From Closterium sp. Naga37s-1 (taxonomy: Eukaryota; Streptophyta; Zygnematophyceae; Desmidiales; Closteriaceae): DNA of 64,000 nt. Shown here one piece after another: positions 1 to 10,953 of this stretch (its first letter is position 1; the number at the start of each line of letters is the position of its first letter). The translations under genes were made by a program, and so were the position numbers. The DNA is taken from the NCBI GenBank assembly GCA_947471745.1, contig CANJKZ010000971.1, forward strand, positions 2,414,001-2,478,000, in the 5' to 3' direction. Below the pieces are notes generated by a model. That model did no database searches. It was not told where the DNA came from and saw nothing but the letters and a program-made list of their open reading frames with translations.

Positions 1-716
1 CAAATAATCCCATTTCCAATTGTTTAGTTGGAGTGGGAGGTTGAGAATGAGCTTGCTTAGCTCAGCCCCCCTCAATACACCCCTTGGGGAACTATCCCAA
101 CCATGGTTTCCATGGTGGGATGGTTCCTAGGCTTGGAGCCTATGTGGCAATTGTGTTGGGTTGGAAAACCCAACTTAGAACCATTCAATGGTTGTGTTTA
201 GGATAGAGTAGATTGTAACAATTGTTTGGCAGTTTCTGATTGGTTGGAATTCCAACCTTTGTGATTTCACTTTGATGGGTTGGAGTCCCAAACCTCTTGG
301 TTGAGGTTTGGAAAACCAAACCAACCCTTCCATCCCAACCAAAGCCAACCTTCTTCTCCAAGTCCCTCTTTGTCGAGAAAACTCTCGACATTTGCTTAGA
401 GGGAAGTTGGTTAGTTAGCTTAGTTAGGGCAATGCGTTACACATGTTCATCACCATCATTCCCAATACAAACCAAAATGGGCCACTCGGTACGCGCAGTA
501 TTTAATACTATTGCGGCTAATCGTTTCCCCGCCGAAGTGGAGAGCGCCAATCGTTCTTCTCTGACGTGCCGCATTTTCTGTCCTCCTCGTGATCGATTCC
601 CGGCCCCTCTCCCCCCTTCCCCCTGGCTCCGTTGTACCCGTTTCAGTGTGACTCCGTTAACGCAGGAGGAGAAGGACGAGCTGGAGGTGGCGAAGACCCC
701 AGGCCTGCTTGCACCC
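1..716. other. Intergenic, no gene recognised
   Basis: The first 450 bases are AT-richer with repeated CCAACC/GGTTGG runs. No open frame here resembles a known protein. The segment from about 480 may hold promoter or leader of the gene starting near 717. Confidence 0.4.
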
Positions 717-1998
717 ATGAGCATCTCAGTCCGGCAAATGGTGATTGATGCGTGGGGATCATTGCGGGATAGAGTAACTGATGCAAAAAGAAATTAAAGG
801 TTACCTGACTGGCATTGGAAAAATGTGGGAAGTCTGTCGTCCATAGTCAGATGCAGGCACCTTAGTTCTGTCACTTTCATGACTTTTGAGGCGCCTCAAA
901 AGTTGTCGTCATAGCCAGATGCATGCAGGCACCTTGTCGTAACAAAGCCCCTCCCTTGTTACGTCCCTACTCCCGCTCCCTGGCGCAGCCCGACAATCCC
1001 GAGGAGTTTGAGAACCTTGGCTCCATGCGCACACGCTACTCGCCTGCCCTCGTCTACCGCCTCCTCAGAAACTTTGAGGATGCTCCACGTGTATATAAGA
1101 ACATCGCCCACTGTGACGTGGAGCCACTGGAAGAGCCTGGCACCTTTAGAGTCACACAGCACATCAAGTGGCGGTTCCTGTTTCTCTCCGGCACATTCGC
1201 CACCACACTCATCTGCCAGCGAAACGACGTAGCCAGATCAGTCAACTTTAAGCTGTATGAATTTCTTCAACCTTCTCTCTCTCCCCCCCCCCCCCCCGTC
1301 TCTCTCTCTATCTTTCTCTCTCCTTTTGTAATCTCTCCTTCCTATGCTGCCCTAACATTCCTGTAGTCTCCTCTCCACACATGCTGCCCCCCTCTCCACT
1401 CATTTTCGTTCCGTTGCTACACTTCACTCCGATCAGGGCTGAGCCTGGCTTCATGAAGGCTTTCAGTGGAGGCTGGACTATTCACGACCTGAGCCCTCCG
1501 AAGCAATTGCCCCTTGCATCTCCATCCACTCCGCCTTCCAAGGTAGCCCTGAAGGCCAGCTTCCTTCAGTCGCTGGCTGCAGCAATTCCAGGTGCGGCTG
1601 CCACGGCAGCTGAAGCAGAAACGCCTTCTGTAACTCCTGAAGAAGCACCAACAGGAATTTCGCCTAGCGGATCCTTGATTGAGATGTGGCAGCTGTCTCA
1701 GCCTGCAATGGTCCCCCCTCGACCCCTTTGTAAGTGTTCATTCATGTTTCACAAATAACAAATATCGCCTGTGCATGCACACTCTGCAATCTGTATCATT
1801 TTCTCTTTGCATTCAGAAAATTAGCACCACATGTATAACGTGCCCTTGCTGGTTTTGGCAGTGCCCTATGTTTATGGCATCATGGCAACCAGCATGCGAG
1901 CGATCTTTCAAGACCTGTGCGTTGAGGCTGACCGAGTTGAGTGGTTGGAGAAAGAGGCATCTGCCAAGGCTCAACCAAACATTCTGGTTTCAACTTAG
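717..1998 (+). CDS. DUF220 / COQ10-START-like protein, four or more exons
   Basis: Exons proposed: a weak first exon from 717 to about 772, then about 943-1254, 1437-1729 and 1862-1998 (stop TAG 1996-1998). Phases agree across the last three: AGCT|GTATGA to CAG|GGCTGAG, CCCTTT|GTAAGT to GGCAG|TG. The protein has the order typical of plant DUF220 proteins as I know them: PDNPEEFENLG near the start, a START-like strand region (VYKNIAHCDVEP, KWRFLFLSGTF), then PGFMKAFSGGW, a Pro/Ala-rich stretch and a C-terminal helix. DUF220 belongs to the SRPBCC/polyketide-cyclase fold that usually binds lipids; the specific role is unknown. The first exon and start are uncertain. A perfect 22-bp palindrome (882-903) between direct repeats lies in its first intron. 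Confidence 0.5.
834..934. repeat. Direct repeat flanking a perfect 22-bp palindrome
   Basis: Two near-identical copies (834-863 and 904-934, both ending in GATGCAGGCACCTT or a variant) flank the palindrome ACTTTTGAGGC/GCCTCAAAAGT at 882-903. This is the first of about ten such palindromes in the window. Confidence 0.85.
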
Positions 1999-2561
1999 CA
2001 CTATCACTAGAATGTAAATTATGTTGCCTCACCGTGCCATGTACTGGTACAACAATGAAGCCATCTCAGCTGTACTCGAGCTGTTTGAATTCTGGATAAT
2101 AGGCCTCGAGCTGTACTCGTTCCGTAAACCGCCACATCACCGTCGATTCCACGTCATCGCGTTTCGCGGCACAATTGCCCCTCCCTGGGCCTGTCGCCAA
2201 ACCACATGTCACGTGTCTCTCGCCTTCCGCATTCAAGGCTTTCCCAAAACCGATAAATCCCTCCACACCGAACCTCACATCGCTTTCTCCCGCTAATTAT
2301 TTCCCTTGATCCTGGTTCAGGTCCGCCAACACCCCCGAATTCTTCCCAGCTGCTTCAGCTTCCCCCCCCACCCACTCTTCCCCCGTCCGACAATTCCGCT
2401 ACACCACATGAAAGCCCCAGTAAATCCGCTGCACCCGTCGATTCTTGTAAGAAGCACTCTATTTCTATACCACCTTCATTTGAGTGTCTTCCCTTTTGTC
2501 TCGTTTAGCCGCACAACGGTAGTTAATCTGCCACGTTAGGCCACGTGAGGCTGTGATTCCA
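1999..2561. promoter_or_regulatory. Intergenic region upstream of bL28c
   Basis: No gene is visible. It separates the stop of the DUF220-like gene from the bL28c start codon and must hold the terminator of the former and promoter of the latter. Pyrimidine-rich stretches (2345-2400) are typical of a leader. I see no clear TATA box. Confidence 0.35.
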
Positions 2562-4899
2562 ATGGCGGCTCTCGCGTCCTCCGCGTCTCTTCGCCTCGCG
2601 GCAGCGCCGCTCGCCGGGAAAACCCAGGCGCGCCTCAGCTCCGCGCAAAGCGAGCTCGCGGGACTTTCGCAAGGCCTTGCGAACATGTCGGTTTCCCGCT
2701 CGTCCGCACAACCTGCGGTTAGCCGCGTCGTCACGCCAGTCGCAAGTAAGTCGTTTTCAGTCGTAGTCGTAGGTGAACCGCGAGGGTTTACTCTCGGGTT
2801 TAGCACGTAGGTCTCGCTGGCCGGTTATTCAGCCAGTTTCCGCCTCATCAACAGGCAGGTGTCAAACGGCCATCGTCAAGCGGCGATGACGCAAAACGTT
2901 CCCTGGTGGAGTTGACAATGGAGGGCATTCAGTACCTACCTCACATTAAGTCTCAGCCTGCTGCCGCTCGTTCTCTACACTCCGTACCAACGGCTGCAGC
3001 TCGTTTCTAGCAACTCGGCGTTGAGCTATTTTCGTCGTCCGTCGTGCGCGCACGTGCAAGCCAGATCCGCTGTATTGGAAAAGATGAAAGCGTTCATTGT
3101 GTCACGCCCCGGCTCATTTAGAAACAGCCTGCTGCGTGTGCAAGTATGCATTTACGAGATTCGTGGGAGACCGACGGGTTGCGAGAAGGCGTCTGTGAAA
3201 GGCGTTAGTGAAATTGTTTTTTTTTTCTGAAAGACAGCTGTCACTAAAACGGTGTCAAGGAGGAAACCTTTAGGAGCAGAGGGGACCGACAAACAGAAGC
3301 AGCGTGGGTGGTAGGACGAATGAGGAGGGTAACAATTGACGGGGGGAACACAGTAGAATAGCCGAGATGAAGTTCCATGAGAGATGTGGATAATGAGACT
3401 GAGGAGCGAGAGAGCGAGGGGGAGGAGAGGGGAGGAGGAGTTTGCAACCAAAGGAGAAGGAGCAAGCGGAGGAGACGAGGACGAGGAGGGTTGGGGATGG
3501 TGCTGGCGAGGGAAAGGGGGAGGGCAGGGCAGGACAGGAGGCTGCGGAGGGATATCAAGTGAGGAAATATAAGGGGAGTGAATCGAGATGAGAGGGTGGG
3601 AGGAGATGAGAGGGTGGGGGAAGATGAGAGGGTGGGGGAAGATGAGAGGGTGGGAGGAGATGAGAGGGTGGGGGAAGATGAGAGGGTGGGAGGAGATGAG
3701 AGGGTGGGGGAAGATGAGACGGTGGCGGAGAATGAGGGAGTGGGAGGAGATGAGAGAATGGGAGGAGATGAGGAAGTGGAAGGGGTGGATTCAGAAAGCA
3801 GTTGGCGTGACCGCAGGCGACTGACCGACTTTTTTTAGCCTCGATTCTCCGCCATCTTTCATTTTCCGCCCCCCCTCCCACCCCTCCCCTTTCCGCACCT
3901 TCGTCTCTTCTCCCTTCCCCCTTCCCACCTCCTCCGTTTTCCTATCTATAAATCCGAACTCCCACTCTGACTCCCTCTTTTCTCTCCCCCTCTCCCCCTT
4001 CATTCCGATCCCCTCTTTCTGTCTCATCCCCCCTGCCTTGCACAACCCTCCCTTCCTCCCGTATCCTCCCCTTTTTCCCCCGTTCATCTCCTCCTCTCTG
4101 TGTTCCCCTCGCTTTTCAACTCGTTAGCCCCAACCTTCCTCCCTCTTCCCGCCTTCTCCATCTCCCTCTCCCGTGACAATAACAAAGCGATCTAACCGGC
4201 AGGAGGCGAAACAATGGCTGTTACGCGCTCCAACCACCCTTCCCTCCTCCGTCCTTCTCCACTTACCTTTTCCTCGCCCCTCCCCGCTCCCTCACACACT
4301 CCCTTCTTCTCCCCTGTCATTTCGCTCCTCGCAGCGAGTGTGCGACCTGACAGGCAAGAGGCGCAACCACAGGGACTGAGTTCCCTTTTCTAACCATCTT
4401 CCCCGCTCCCTCCACCTCATTCGCTCCCTCTTCCCCATTCCTTCCCCACCCTCTCGTTGCGCCGCCACCATCCCATGCCCTTGCTACTTCTAAGAGAGAT
4501 TGTGCAACTTGACAGGCAAGAGGCGCAACAGTGGCCATTCAGTGTTTTTTTCCACCATCTTCCACTCTTCCTCTGCCTCACTCTCTCCCTCTTACCCTCT
4601 TCCGTTCCCCCTTTCCCTACTTCCTCACCATGCCTTCCCCACCATCCCATCCCCTTCACCTCCCAGAGCGAGTGTGCGACCTGACAGGCAAGAGGCGCAA
4701 CAACGGCTACTCGGTCTCCTTCTCAAACCATCGTACCAAGAAGGTGCAGCAGCCGAACCTGCAGTACAAGCGTGTGTGGTGGGAGGAGGGGGAGCGGTAC
4801 GTGCGCCTCAAGCTCAGCACCAAGGCCATCAAGACACTCGAGTGGAAGGGGCTCGATAAGATGGCTAAGGAGGCCGGCATTGACCTTAGCAAGTTCTGA
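2562..4899 (+). CDS. rpl28: Plastid ribosomal protein bL28c (50S L28)
   Basis: Two exons, 2562-2745 and 4667-4899, joined A|GTAAGT to CCCAG|AG, give 138 residues. Exon 1 encodes a Ser/Ala/Arg-rich transit peptide starting [11 protein letters not shown]. Exon 2 encodes the whole L28 core: [61 protein letters not shown]. This closely follows the Arabidopsis plastid L28 protein. Its role is structural, in the large subunit of the chloroplast ribosome. The 1.9-kb intron holds an 18-bp purine minisatellite and three extra copies of the exon 2 start with its acceptor. Start is the first ATG in frame with a plausible transit peptide. Confidence 0.93.
3585..3795. repeat. 18-bp purine minisatellite in bL28c intron
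   Basis: About ten copies of a unit close to GATGAGAGGGTGGGAGGA, drifting to the right. All purines plus T on the top strand; short G runs could form quadruplexes. It reads open in several frames but no protein resemblance is seen. Confidence 0.85.
4185..4545 (+). repeat. Three tandem copies of the bL28c exon 2 start
   Basis: Copies near 4185-4230, 4328-4375 and 4490-4540 repeat the exon 2 acceptor and first 45 or so bases (GTGCGACCTGACAGGCAAGA in the best one), before the true exon at 4667. The period is about 145-165 bp. The copies diverge with distance, the first being worst. Each keeps the first codons and then runs into pyrimidine-rich intron, so splicing to them would give a truncated protein. 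Confidence 0.88.
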
Positions 4900-4993
4900 A
4901 AATGTCTACAGTGCTGAAAGTGTTTCTTTTGTATTCTTACAGTGCAAATTATGTGGTGAAGGTTTACAATAGCATGAACGTTCCAAAGAAACT

Positions 4994-5512
4994 CTAATTT
5001 GAACGTGGTAGTAGGTAGTGAGCATTCACGTACACAAGTAATCCAACCGGCCAAGCAGGTTTGTTTTGAGTCAGGTCAGGACTCAGGCAGGTAATTTTCC
5101 TCCACACCCACAACTCTGCCAAACGTGTTCTGAGAAATGAAGTAACGCCTTCCCCGTGCAGCTGGTGCTTCCGCGGATCGTCGGAGTGTACGCGGAACGG
5201 CTTCCGCGCGCCTGCACGGCGCGCGTACCGCCGCTCCCACGCGCCGTCGTCGTGCTGCTGCTCCACCTCCGCCAAGAGCGGACCGAACGCCACGTGGACG
5301 ACACGAGGGTTCGCCTCGGTCGTCGCATCGCCTACCGCGTCGAGGACCATGTCGTCGGCTGTCGCGCTGGCGACGCCTGACGCGACATCCTCGATACGAA
5401 ACGAATCGCTTATCGAAATTCGCCGTCTGGTAAACTCGAGGAGTTTGCGACCGTCAGGAGCACGGGAAGCGCGGGTGAGAATGAGAGTTATGACGAGAAA
5501 CAATGCATGCAC
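4994..5512 (-). CDS. Hypothetical secreted ORF
   Basis: An uninterrupted 172-codon frame starting MHALFLVITLILTRASRA, which reads as a signal peptide, followed by a charged, Arg-rich region. It converges on the bL28c stop 95 bp away. GC and composition look coding as far as roughly residue 120; after that the sequence looks like non-coding DNA, so a splice site may have been missed. I recognise no domain. Confidence 0.3.
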   Translation of the reverse strand: MHALFLVITLILTRASRAPDGRKLLEFTRRRISISDSFRIEDVASGVASATADDMVLDAVGDATTEANPRVVHVAFGPLLAEVEQQHDDGAWERRYARRAGARKPFRVHSDDPRKHQLHGEGVTSFLRTRLAELWVWRKITCLSPDLTQNKPAWPVGLLVYVNAHYLLPRSN

Positions 5513-6068
5513 GTTACGAGAGTTTGCGACATTCGCTGAGACTCGTACGCGCTAAAGAGTCGCTATAGTGGCTGCAAACCATCGTGGGAGTCGTAAGCGG
5601 AAGTGACGGGGTAAAACTAAAGGAAGTGACCCAGTTTCCTAGTTTTACCTGGTCACTCGGAGAAACTGAATCGGCTGGGTGACTGGCGAAGATTGGAGTG
5701 CGTGTGGCGATGCGAAAGCCGCTTTTGCCCGCCTCGCCTTGTGGAGGTTGGAGTAGTGAAGAGTAGTGGTATCCTTTTCGCCCGCCTCGCCTTCCATGTT
5801 TCGAAAGTTGGATAGAAGCTATTTCGAACGCGATGCGAAGAAGTTACCACATCAGCGTTGAAAATTGGTATCAAAGACTGGTTAGGATTCAAGAAATTTC
5901 TATTAACAATTACACTCTTTTTACATTATTACCTATCCCCCCCAACCTCCTCCCCCTCCATCAACTCTCCACATCACATTTCTACTGCACCACAAGTCAC
6001 ATCCATCATGTGCATGTTATCACCCCCTCAACTTTTTGAGGACGAGCCACGTGAGTCACACTAAAGGT
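5513..6068. other. Intergenic, no gene recognised
   Basis: The segment becomes AT- and CT-rich towards 5880-6040, consistent with a 3' flank of the minus-strand gene that ends at 6069. Nothing else is supported. Confidence 0.4.
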
Positions 6069-7060
6069 CTAAATGACAGCAGCGAGCGTGCACTCGGTGG
6101 TGTTGGTCATGGAGTAGCTGTTGCCGTTGCCGAAGCGCAGCTCCTGCACGCAGGGCCGGAAGTCCCACAAGTACGCATACACAATGTTGACCGTCTCCCC
6201 GGGGAGCATCTGCAGAGTGCCGCTCGCACCGCGGTTCATGCACATCTCACAGTACCCCGGCGTCGTCTGCACGAAGATCTCGCCTTGCTGGTACTGCGAG
6301 GGGTTGGGATCGGGGTTGTCGAGGATGCCCTCCCACACGTTGCCGAAGTTGAAGCACTGCCACACGCGCAGCGGGCTGGTGACGTTGTAGGCGCAGCCGT
6401 TGTAGAAGGACATGTTGTAGATGTCGTTGTGCAGGTCGTACGGCCCCAGGTACTGCGAGCGGATCGTCACTGTTGTGCGCCCACAGGCTGGAAGGAGCAG
6501 GGGAAGGGGGGGAGGGAGATAAGGGGAGGGATGGGGAAGGAGTGAGTGAGTATAGGTCATACAGCCCCAGGTACTGCGGGCGAATCGTCACCGTCGTGCG
6601 CCCGCATGATGGGAAGAGGGAGGGGAGACGGGAAAGTGGAAGATCGGAGTGGGGTTAAGCAGAGGATTCAGTGCCAAGGAAAACCAGAAAAAAATGTGAG
6701 CCAAGGGAATTACAAACAGGAGAGGTGGGAAAAAAGGGGAGCAGCAATGCCAAAGCAGGTAGGGAATGAGGGGAAGGGGCAGCATTTGCGCGTACAGGTG
6801 GCGAGGGCCTGGCGGCGGGGGATGTGGTCGAGGTAGCCGGGCAGAGGGGCGTCGTGAGCGAAGGTCTCAGCCGCCAGAATGCGCGCGCCCTTCCTCTGCT
6901 GCCCTGCGCCCGCCCCGCCAGCCACCGCACCATCCCCACCGTCCGATGGGACGAGGCCCCTGGCGACCTTCATGGCATCCCGCGCTCCACTCACCGCCGC
7001 CGCCAGCAGTCCCACTGCCAGCGCCGCCAGCACCAGCAAGCGCATCCCAGCCGTCGCCAT
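6069..7060 (-). CDS. Secreted Cys-rich protein, unknown family
   Basis: Exons 6796-7060 and 6487-6069 (ACCT|GTACGC to TTCCAG|CC) give 227 residues in frame. Residues 1-25 (MATAGMRLLVLAALAVGLLA) form a clear signal peptide, followed by a Gly/Ala-rich linker. Exon 2 encodes a compact domain with about seven cysteines, including CEMC, several Tyr/Trp residues and N-glycosylation sequons (NMS, NVT, NTT). It is probably a wall or extracellular protein. I do not recognise the fold. The start of exon 2 is repeated once in the intron (about 6547-6607). Confidence 0.7.
6547..6607 (-). repeat. Duplicate of an exon 2 start
   Basis: This repeats the acceptor and about 45 coding bases of exon 2 of the secreted Cys-rich gene (the codons for TVTIR, QYLG, YDL) with a few substitutions, 120 bp upstream in gene orientation. 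It then drops into a GGGA-rich intron. Confidence 0.85.
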
Positions 7061-8625
7061 GAGGAGAGGCGCGGAGATTACAGGAGAGAAGCGAGAAGCG
7101 CGAGAGGCTTGGTGAGGCGAGTGAATAACTTAGTGGGAGCACAGGGCGAGCTGATGACTTCATGACGGCCCATCATGGCTGTTTTATAGGAGGGGATAGA
7201 CCGCGAGATGAGGTGCACGGATGATTCAAAGGGAGGGTTTCTCTTCTCTGGCAGGGAGGAGGAATCGCCCTTCCTGCTGCTGCTGCTGCTGCTGCTGGTA
7301 GAGTCATCACTGCAGCGGCAACGGAGGAGGTGAGCAGTCAGTCAGGACGGCACGGCAAGAGTCACTGTCGACTGCCATGCTGCCTGCAGTAATCGTTCCC
7401 CTCACATCGCCACTGCCACCCTGTTGCTCTCCTCCCGCCCGCTTGGCATTCCCGCTGAGAACATCCGCTTTGAGCGGCCGCTGCTGCGCATTGCAAGCTG
7501 CCGTGAGACACGGAGGGCGAGGACGACATGTCAATGGTCGGTCGGAAGCGAGAACTCCGACAGATCTGCGAGGCTCCATATCTCGCCGACACGTGGGACA
7601 CGTGGGACACGTGCGAAATGCCAATGGGCGCCAATCCGTCTTGCTAAGCTCCAGCTGCTTTGCCGCGAAGATGCAGATCTGGCCGACGGATGCGCAGCCG
7701 AGATTCAGAGTTTGTCGATCGGCGGCTCGATCTGAGTTGCAACAAACATGGGTGTACACAGCGACACGGGCGGGGAAGCCCGCGCGGCAGCGACGTTGCT
7801 CTGAATAGATCGATCGACGGTTAAACCAAACGACTGCATACGAATCGCCTGATCAAGGTCAGCCACGCTCCAGCTCCTTGACACCCCAGCCCCACGGTCG
7901 AGCTTGGGGGACAGTTAACCGGCGGTCTGCGAGTCTAACGACATGCAGCAGTCGAGTCGCGGGCGACATGTTGGTTGCCCTACTGAACAACGGCTTTCAA
8001 GGACTTCAGACGGTTAGGCTGCTGTCTGGTGGGAGTTGTGTGCGTGTCGCTTTTCGCTTGATGGTTCTACTACGGGCAACTAATTGAAAGGCAAGCTAGA
8101 AAACACTGCAGGCTGGCTGGTTGTGTTGCAGGGTGGTGTCTATTGGTGTGCCTCGGGCAAAACGGTTATTACAGGATGACGAAGCCTAAATTCGCCCAAA
8201 CGAATTTCGGTGAAAGTCAGATGGATACGAAGCCTATCGGGGCGTTCGTCTCTGAACGAATTTGGAATTTATGACTGCTAATTGGAAACTCTTGTAACCC
8301 TGCTCACTCTGCGGAACTGACACGGCTCGGGTTTCGCCGAAGTTTTCACCGTCATCTAACTTTTATCCCATATCAAACACGCCTGCAGCTAAAATGTTAA
8401 TTTATATTTCCAACTCATTTTGAAATGTCTCAATGTTTCTAAGAAATACCGTAAGACGCCCCATTATTTTGCAGAGTGTTGTTTTGCAAATCCAACTTGC
8501 TGAAAACACATCTCAGTTCGCTTCTCATATAGAGCACATGAGACAAACACACCAACCAGATCTCACACTATGTACATTGTAGTGGTACTAAAACCCAATC
8601 ATACCCACAAAACGGAGCAAAGCCA
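7061..8625. other. Intergenic region between two minus-strand genes
   Basis: No convincing gene. It holds a short CTG triplet run (7275-7297). From 8100 to 8560 the DNA is AT-rich and probably the 3' flank of the bicupin gene. The 7.1-7.3 kb end should contain the promoter of the secreted Cys-rich gene. Confidence 0.4.
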
Positions 8626-8742
8626 CTCAGAAGCCCACCACCTGCTCCTTCGCCTCTGCCTCTCCCCCGCCACTCCTAAGTGGCAGAATGCCAGTCTCGC
8701 TCTGCCAGGTGGCGCGCAGCTTCTAGACTTCCCTGCTTCTTC
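8626..8742 (-). repeat. Duplicate of the bicupin terminal coding sequence
   Basis: The end of the last bicupin exon (stop region, AGAAGCCCACCACCTGCTC on the top strand) recurs at 8626-8726 immediately downstream. It is degraded and out of frame, so it would lie in the 3' UTR. Confidence 0.8.
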
Positions 8743-10953
8743 TCAGAAGCCCACCACCTGCTCAATGAGCACTGGCATCTCCTCCTCCTCTCCCTTGCTC
8801 TTCCTGGGCGGCAGGATCCCAAACTCGCTCTGCCTAGTAGCGCGCAGCTTCTCCAGCAGCTTCTCATCGGCATTGAAAGCGGCGCGCTGCACGGAGGCAG
8901 GCAGCATGCGGAACACCGAGTTCGCCCCCGCCAGGAACCCCGCCTGCGGTCGGCTCTTGGGAATCATGGCAATGCACTCCAGACCCTCGCCGTACGCCAA
9001 CTGCACATGCAATGAGGCGAGACCAGGGGAAGGGATAGAAATTTAAAACAAGACGGGAATTTTAAGGCAAGTTAAATCGGCAAGCTAATGTGCTTCGCAC
9101 TCACAGCAGCGTGTGGGAAGCTAGCGGGGACGACCACAAAGTCACCCTCCTTCACGTCGTGCCGCAGCGCCTGCCTGCCGTCGGGGTAGGCGATCTCCAC
9201 ACGCCCCTTGCCCTTGGTGACATACACCATTGCCGCTGCGTTCGCCAGCCATCTGGGCGCCGTCATTGCGTTGCCCTCCAGGCTGAAGCGCGCCACTGCA
9301 AACCCCACTTTGCGGAACGCCGGCAGCTTGTACCCGTTGGCCATAGTCACGGTGCCACCGCGCTTCACATAAATGTCCGGCTGGCGCGCCTTGAGGTTGT
9401 ACGTGAAGTCAGCAAAGATGCTCACACTGCGCTTGGCTCCCTTGCCATAGTGCGGCTGGTCATTCCCCTCCTCCTCCTCCTCCTCCTCAATCTCCTCCTC
9501 ATCCAGCACCGCTGCCTGCTCGTGCGAGTTCACCAGCTTCTCCAGCTCTGCGCGCAGCTGGGGAGTGACCTTCACGAAGGACGTCTCTTTCTGCGCCTCC
9601 AGCAGCTGCTGCACGTCCTTCTCCTCCACGTCCCATGCCTGCGCCATCAGGTCCCGGCTGAAGGGTACGAGGAAGGGGGTGCACAGAATGAGAAACCTGA
9701 ATGTTGCGCGCAGGAAAATTGACTTGAAAACTGGAACTATAACTGTCACACAAGGCATTGCACAACTCTTTTGAGAATTCTCAAAACCTCCATAACGCAT
9801 TGTGCGCCACGGGCACGCACCTGAAGCCGTGCAGAATGCCTCCGAAGCGCTCCTTCTGCGCGCCCATGAGGTGGAACGCGGTGTAGCGGCCGGCAGAGGG
9901 GCCCTTGGACGTATCGGCGAGAGAGACGATGCGCAGAGGCTGCTGCCCGTTGTTCCACACCCAGCGCGCCCACCCCCTCGGAATCACAAACGCATCGCCC
10001 TCCCTCAGCCGCCTACAGTGGGAAAAAAATGGAAACAGAAAAGGGATTGAGCGAGCAAGAATATTAAAGGACGGGGGACGAGAATGTTTAGATTCCATCA
10101 CTATAGAAAGAAAGCACACGGGGCAACGTACCTGACAGTGGTGGGGGCTCCCATGGGGCTGAGGAGGCCCGCCATAGCCTCGCCGCTCAACACATAGCCC
10201 ACCTGGCGACACAGGGCATGGCAGAGGAGAGTGCCCCGCAGGCAGGTAGGATGCGGTGGGTAGGTAGACAGAAAGGCGAAAAAACAAAGGGTAAAGTAGG
10301 ATTGACACATGGACGCGGGGAATCACAGTCAGTGTGGGAAAAACCTGCCCGTTGCACACTCACCTGACCGGAATCGGAGTAGGAGGGCAGTGCAAGCGAC
10401 TGGCTCTCCACAGTGATCATTGCTGCTCCCACGTCTGCTGCCTGTGGAGATACGGAAGGCGAGGAGATGCGGAGGGCAAGAGGAAGGCCAGATGTGCTTT
10501 CAAAGCGCCTCAAAAAGCGACTGGCTCTCCAGTGTGATCGTTGCTGCTGCCACATCTGCGGCCTGTGGAGATGCGGCGGGCAGAGGCGGAGGTCAGATGC
10601 GAGGCACGAGGGGGAGGGGACAGGCGAGGTGAGACGAGAGACGTGGTACCAGAAGCAGGGAAGGTCAGCGTGGAGAGGGGAGGAAGGAGGAATCAGAGGA
10701 GGAGAGCAGGCTTTCACAAATACAGGCAGTGATGAAAGGTCCGGTGAACTCTTGTTCTCACACTGCAGCTGCTCCTCTCACCTGCAGCTGCTCTCACCTG
10801 CAGCTGTTTGAAATCTTCGCTCCACGTTTCCACGCGCCCTCCGCTGCCCCGAACACTCTCCTTGGGCTGCCCGGGAAGAAATTCCTGTTCCTCCGCAAAG
10901 GAGCCCACCAGCAGCGCCGCCAGCACCGCCACAACCACCGCGAGCTTCCCCAT
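8743..10953 (-). CDS. Bicupin (vicilin/11S-like globulin family), secreted
   Basis: Six exons, 10798-10953, 10364-10441, 10132-10202, 9821-10012, 9105-9657 and 8743-9000, sum to 1308 nt and give 435 residues. A signal peptide (MGKLAVVVAVLAALLVGSFA) is followed by two cupin domains. The first has YVLSGEAMAG, LREGDAFVIPRGW and WVWNNG; the second has YVTKGKGRVEIAYPDG and VKEGDFVVVPASFPH. An acidic run (EEEIEEEEEEEG) lies between them. The layout resembles plant vicilin-like and RmlC-type bicupins, in storage or wall proteins. The metal-binding His set looks incomplete in cupin 1, as in storage globulins. The exon 2 start is duplicated in intron 1. Confidence 0.85.
9769..9786. repeat. Perfect 18-bp palindrome in bicupin intron
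   Basis: TTTTGAGAATTCTCAAAA, a perfect inverted repeat, lies between two short related segments (CATTGCACAAC and CATTGTGCGCC) just inside the donor end of an intron. It has the same arms as the other palindromes of the window with a different centre. Confidence 0.85.
10385..10567 (-). repeat. Duplicated exon 2 start of the bicupin with palindromic insert
   Basis: The acceptor and about 50 coding bases of exon 2 at 10385-10447 recur at 10511-10567 (shared GCGACTGGCTCTCC and CTGTGGAG). A degenerate palindrome, TTTCAAAGCGCCTCAAAA, sits between them at 10498-10515. Confidence 0.85.
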
